Below the pieces are notes generated by a model. It was given only the letters and a program-made list of their open reading frames with translations. It had not been told where the DNA came from and did not search any database. This document shows, piece by piece, positions 62,001-64,000 of a DNA stretch of 64,000 nt. Made by a program: the position numbers and the translations under genes. The first letter of the stretch is position 1; each line of letters starts with the position of its first letter. This stretch comes from a bacterium (GTDB taxonomy: Bacteria; Cyanobacteriota; Vampirovibrionia; Gastranaerophilales; Gastranaerophilaceae). Location: contig JAAVBM010000014.1 of the NCBI GenBank assembly GCA_014803505.1, positions 16,472-80,471 on the forward strand, in the 5' to 3' direction.

Positions 62001-62603
62001 CATCCGCTTTCTACAATAAGAGATAAGTTACCATTCTTGATGACTCATAAGATTTCTGAAATTCCAAATGTTCCGAATGAAAAAGTCGTAACGATTTGCG
62101 GACTTGTAACTGCAACTAAACAAATTCCAACCAAGAATGATCCGACAAAGTTCATTCGATTTATAACGATAGAGGACTTAACAGGTAAAATTGATACTTT
62201 GGCTTTTAATTCAAAAATAATTGAATATAATGACTTTTTGCAAAATGAACAAAGAATTATTGTTTCAGGAAAAGTTAGTCGCCGAGGAGATGATGATCCA
62301 CCTACTATTTTAATTGATACGGTTAAACCTGTCGATAATTCAAATATTTTCACTATAGAATTGAAAGATCAGATGAAGTATGAAGAACTATTTTTACTAA
62401 AACAGATTTTATGTAAATACTCCGGTTCAGACCCTGTGATGTTAAAATTAAAAGATTTGACCGGTGACGTTAAAATTTTGGCTTCTTCGATATTCTGGGT
62501 TAATTCTTCTAATGATTTAGTTAACAGTTTGAAGAAAAATTTTAGTGATAAGGTAGCAATATCAATAAAATCAATGGATACAGATATAAAAGACGAGGTG
62601 TAA
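59058..62603 (+). CDS. dnaE: DNA polymerase III alpha subunit (1181 aa)
   Basis: Main replicative polymerase. PHP domain at the N-terminus (LHLHTEYSLLDGAI, VTDHGVMYGD), the palm with the catalytic aspartates in PDIDIDF near residue 403, GPGRGSAAGS, third Asp in LKMDFLGLRNL near 578, FRPGPLDSG, helix-hairpin-helix region (CTNKRTLEGLIKAGAF), and a C-terminal OB fold (VVTICGLVTATKQ). It is DnaE1 type with no proofreading exonuclease domain. No clear ribosome site precedes the ATG. Confidence 0.96.
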   Translation: MVDIEQKYVPLHLHTEYSLLDGAIRIGDLINFCKDNNMPAVAVTDHGVMYGDMELYELARDSGVKPIMGCEFYVHDGDIEEHDKNNNPCYHLVLLAKNNQGYANIIKLTSIAWCKGRYVKPRINWELLEQYHEGLICCSACLGGEVLQKLLKNDYDGAKAIAQKYKDLFGEDYYIELQDHGLEEQKRTNPDLIKLAQELNIEMVITNDSHYLNLEDADMHDTLLCMQTNSDKDDPNRFHFPNNEFYVKTPSQLRDAFKWMDADLFDRCIKNTVEIAEKCHVMLELGKSPLPEYEVPAGYTIDTYLEYIVHIGLKKRYGEISPSIQERVKYELGVIQQMGFSAYFVITWDFIHYAKTHGIPVGPGRGSAAGSVVAYALEITDLDPIEHKLLFERFLNPERFTMPDIDIDFCIERRGEVIDYVTKKYGEDKVCQIITFGTYAAKAAFKGVARIMKVPFSEANRLAGLIEPAIDLAMSINDKAKTLKKAMEYDGSELKALYDKDEQIMIDPIEGKTVGMKKLIDLAIGIEGLKNNTGTHAAGVIIAPKPLDEILPVQPSKDGIIQTGYPPHAVTEVLSLLKMDFLGLRNLTTIYKTVDMIKRRQGIELAINDIPLDDKPTYEMLMVGDTDGVFQLESQGMKNLVKRLRPDVFEDLGALVALFRPGPLDSGMVDDFVERKHGRQEISYAHPLLEPVLKDTYGTIVYQEQIMQVFQILADYSLGQADMVRRMMGKKKVDEMEKQKGKFIEASAKHGMTAEAATTLFNQILSFASYCFNRSHSAAYAFVAYQTAYLKCHYPVEYLSALLSSVAGDAEKTQLYIEEALKKGIKVLPPDINHSLATFTPDGDNIRFGLASIKQVGEGVIEDIIKEREENGDFKSIYDYIKRVDVKCTNKRTLEGLIKAGAFSTIEKSRKQLMDNLEYITATASKEAKQKESGQGSLFDMLGDTASIDSAKFHLSGSDVEYDARQVQIFEKEFLGFYVTSHPLSTIRDKLPFLMTHKISEIPNVPNEKVVTICGLVTATKQIPTKNDPTKFIRFITIEDLTGKIDTLAFNSKIIEYNDFLQNEQRIIVSGKVSRRGDDDPPTILIDTVKPVDNSNIFTIELKDQMKYEELFLLKQILCKYSGSDPVMLKLKDLTGDVKILASSIFWVNSSNDLVNSLKKNFSDKVAISIKSMDTDIKDEV

Positions 62604-62619
62604 ATACCTCGTCTTTTAT
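62588..62619 (+). terminator. dnaE terminator
   Basis: AAAAGACGAGGT pairs with ACCTCGTCTTTT; the dnaE stop codon lies in the loop. Confidence 0.88.
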
Positions 62620-62643
62620 ATATCAATTTGTATTATTTAAAAT

Positions 62644-63474
62644 TTATTTTAAGTTAACATTATTAGTTAAGAATTCGGATACATTAATATCTTGTCCTTT
62701 AGCTTCTGCATTTTTTAGCAATTGTGGCAGGATTTCCATATTTTCAGTAATTGTTTTTGGATTTCCAAGTGCAATAGTTGTACCATTAATTTCAACCTTG
62801 ATTTTTTTACAAATTGTATCAACAATATCAAGAACTTTTGGTAATAGACCTATGCTTTCTGGATTGGCATCATTTCTACAGAAATTTGTTACAAATCTAT
62901 AGAAGTTTTGTTCTTTAGAATAATCCATCATATAACCGCCACTTAAAGTTTCTTCAGCAATTTGAGGAACAAGACTTTTTAGAGCTTTCATGTGTTCTGA
63001 AAGTTCTCCAAATTTAGCTAAATCATTGTTGAATAATGAAGCAAGAAAATATTTTGCGTTAGTAGTATCTGAATTGTTGATCACTGATTCTGTTAATTCA
63101 ATAGCACCTGGATTCTTTTTACTAACTTCAGGGAGCATTCTTAAAATTCTTCCAATAATCTTTTCACCATCTTTATTTTTGTTGTTTAAATTGATGTTTG
63201 TAGTTAGCATTTCTTGAGTACGAGATAAGTCAATCACGTCTTGAGCTAATCTTAAATGTTCTGGGTTCATTTCATCTAAATGTTTTGCAAACTCTGCAAT
63301 TTCAGGGCTTTCTTTAGCATATGCTCTAATAGAGCTTACAAGTTCTTCTGTGGTATTAGTTCTTGGTGTACGTTTAACAGCACCCATTGGCATAAAGCCG
63401 TTTTCAGTAAATCTATTTGGTAATTTAACCGCATCGTTTGATATTTTTGCACTAACTTTTGAAAAAAATGACAT
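62644..63474 (-). CDS. Lineage-type hypothetical protein, mostly helical (276 aa)
   Basis: No known family. The protein starts MSFFSKVSAKISND, is predicted mostly alpha-helical with repeating blocks of about 35-40 residues (for example HLDEMNPEHLRLAQDVIDLS, SEHMKALKSLVPQIAEE), and has no signal peptide or membrane segment. Helical repeats suggest a binding role. The MSF start and absence of export signal match the glycine-zipper proteins at 44-46 kb. GGAT with weak spacing precedes the ATG. Confidence 0.65.
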   Translation of the reverse strand: MSFFSKVSAKISNDAVKLPNRFTENGFMPMGAVKRTPRTNTTEELVSSIRAYAKESPEIAEFAKHLDEMNPEHLRLAQDVIDLSRTQEMLTTNINLNNKNKDGEKIIGRILRMLPEVSKKNPGAIELTESVINNSDTTNAKYFLASLFNNDLAKFGELSEHMKALKSLVPQIAEETLSGGYMMDYSKEQNFYRFVTNFCRNDANPESIGLLPKVLDIVDTICKKIKVEINGTTIALGNPKTITENMEILPQLLKNAEAKGQDINVSEFLTNNVNLK

Positions 63475-63602
63475 GGGGTAAAATCCTTTCTATTTTATAC
63501 ACTACTGGGATTATAAAGTAAGAACATATAAAAATATGCTAGTTTCTATAATAAAATTACATAAAACTTTACAAAATTTTTTAAATTTATTAAAAAAAGT
63601 GC

Positions 63603-63630
63603 TTGAAATTTTTTTTTTAGCATGTATTAT
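63603..63630 (+). promoter_or_regulatory. Promoter of tRNA-Gly
   Basis: TTGAAA at 63603, 16 bp including a T run, and TATTAT at 63625; the mature tRNA starts 20 bases later. Confidence 0.75.
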
Positions 63631-63649
63631 AAAGAGGTAACCCAAATAA

Positions 63650-63724
63650 GCGGGGGTAATTCAGTGGTAGAATGCCTCCTTGCCAAGGAGGATGTCGCGA
63701 GTTCGAGCCTCGTCTCCCGCTCCA
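63650..63724 (+). tRNA. tRNA-Gly(GCC)
   Basis: A 75-nt cloverleaf with encoded CCA. Acceptor stem GCGGGGG pairs with CTCCCGC (one G-U), anticodon stem CCTCC/GGAGG encloses TTGCCAA with anticodon GCC, the T arm contains GTTCGAG, and the discriminator base is T. It has its own promoter and terminator. A tyrosine-recombinase gene end lies 155 bases downstream. Confidence 0.97.
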
Positions 63725-63725
63725 T

Positions 63726-63757
63726 AAAGAAGAAGGTTTTGAGACCTTCTTTTTTAT
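63726..63757 (+). terminator. tRNA-Gly terminator
   Basis: AGAAGGT pairs with ACCTTCT around TTTGAG, then TTTTTATT. Confidence 0.85.
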
Positions 63758-63783
63758 TGTCTAATTTTCTATGGGTAATCTGT

Positions 63784-63795
63784 GGGTAATTCAGT
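63784..63795 (+). repeat. 12-bp copy of the tRNA-Gly D-arm, possible attachment-site part
   Basis: GGGTAATTCAGT repeats bases 63654-63665 of the tRNA. A second GGGTAAT lies at 63773-63779, making a short direct repeat in the 150 bases between the tRNA and the integrase. Integrases usually target the 3' half of tRNA genes, so this may instead be an arm-type binding site or chance. Confidence 0.35.
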
Positions 63796-63864
63796 TTTCA
63801 AAACTTAAGCATAGGATGGTGAAACTAAAACGTCGATAACTGAAACTTATAGTTCTATTGATAT

Positions 63865-63889
63865 AAAAAAAGCCCTCATTATGAGGGCT
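63865..63889 (-). terminator. Terminator of the integrase gene
   Basis: On the minus strand AGCCCTCAT pairs with ATGAGGGCT, then seven T. The integrase stop codon is in the middle of the hairpin. Confidence 0.85.
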
Positions 63890-64000
63890 GATTAGTGTAG
63901 GTGTTAAGAATTTCTACGGCGTCAAGTTTTCTTTGAGGCACAGGATGAGCATATCTTTGAGTAGTTGTTATTTTTGAATGACCTAGTATGTCTTGAACAA
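63879..64000 (-). CDS. Tyrosine recombinase (integrase), C-terminal fragment cut by window edge
   Basis: Only the last 39 residues are visible: VQDILGHSKITTTQRYAHPV and a short tail. LGHS is the second box with the conserved His/Ser region, and QRYAH contains the nucleophilic tyrosine, a signature of phage- and island-type tyrosine recombinases. The gene runs towards the tRNA-Gly gene, the usual placement for an integrated element. Everything upstream (N-terminus and element cargo) lies past 64000. Confidence 0.85.
   Translation of the reverse strand, partial: VQDILGHSKITTTQRYAHPVPQRKLDAVEILNTYTNQPS

Noticed and set aside
1..64000. CRISPR array or defence island
   Set aside because: No regularly spaced repeats and no cas, restriction-modification or abortive-infection genes were recognised in the window.

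Overview
The window is a low-GC bacterial chromosome segment, mostly ordinary housekeeping genes on both strands. Several traits point to a non-photosynthetic cyanobacterial relative of the Gastranaerophilales (Melainabacteria/Vampirovibrionia) type. These are a type IV pilus/type II secretion operon with a secretin (so a diderm envelope), three pilin-like proteins with the same unusual C-terminal motif, an SLH-domain exported protein with a cyanobacterial flavour, a fermentative AdhE, no photosynthesis genes, and several lineage-style small proteins. This assignment is inference from gene content; no 16S or ribosomal operon is present.

Layout. 1-2 kb: truncated adhE (minus strand) behind a Rex-like operator, then a 75-bp repeat that may be a small RNA. 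2-8.5 kb: exported TPR protein, pepA, a MATE exporter, a small membrane protein, tRNA hydroxylase TrhP and the HAD phosphatase YqeG. 8.7-14.8 kb: pilus operon (PilP-like, PilQ, PilB, PilC). 14.8-25.5 kb: short-chain dehydrogenase, TPR protein, cobO, lysS, a pilin-like gene, cysK, nadD, yqeK and a 722-residue protein ending in a PcrA/UvrD-type Tudor-like domain. 25.5-31.2 kb (mainly minus): aroH-fmt-def, then queE, an atypical DnaJ and a degenerate PurD-like ATP-grasp protein. 31.3-35 kb: two more pilin-like genes, an Fe-S scaffold-like protein and the GGGtGRT family protein. 35-44 kb: rnhB, rbgA-rplS, pyk, an SLH protein, a Cys-rich secreted protein, a uridine-kinase-like protein and several small ORFs of 47-57 codons. 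44-46.6 kb: two glycine-zipper paralogues. 46.7-55 kb: a TIGR02757 gene, rsgA-ispA-PAP2, a two-component system with tadA and a coiled-coil protein, bracketed by two inverted MITE-like elements. 55-63.5 kb: a diguanylate cyclase, an Na+/H+ antiporter-like protein, a GNAT-like protein, dnaE and a lineage-type hypothetical protein. 63.6 kb to the end: tRNA-Gly(GCC) followed by the C-terminus of a tyrosine recombinase, probably the edge of an integrated element that continues outside the window.

Three genome-wide habits stand out. First, many genes have a -10 hexamer exactly 6 nt before the ATG, often with an extended -10 or a good -35, which predicts leaderless mRNAs. Second, intergenic regions carry a family of short palindromes with cores like ATTCCGG..CCGGAAT and CCTGAA..TTCAGG, two of them inside MITE-like elements with 16-bp terminal inverted repeats. 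Third, strong hairpin terminators, several with a GGCGGA stem, close most transcription units. No CRISPR array, complete insertion sequence, rRNA or recognisable metabolite riboswitch was seen.
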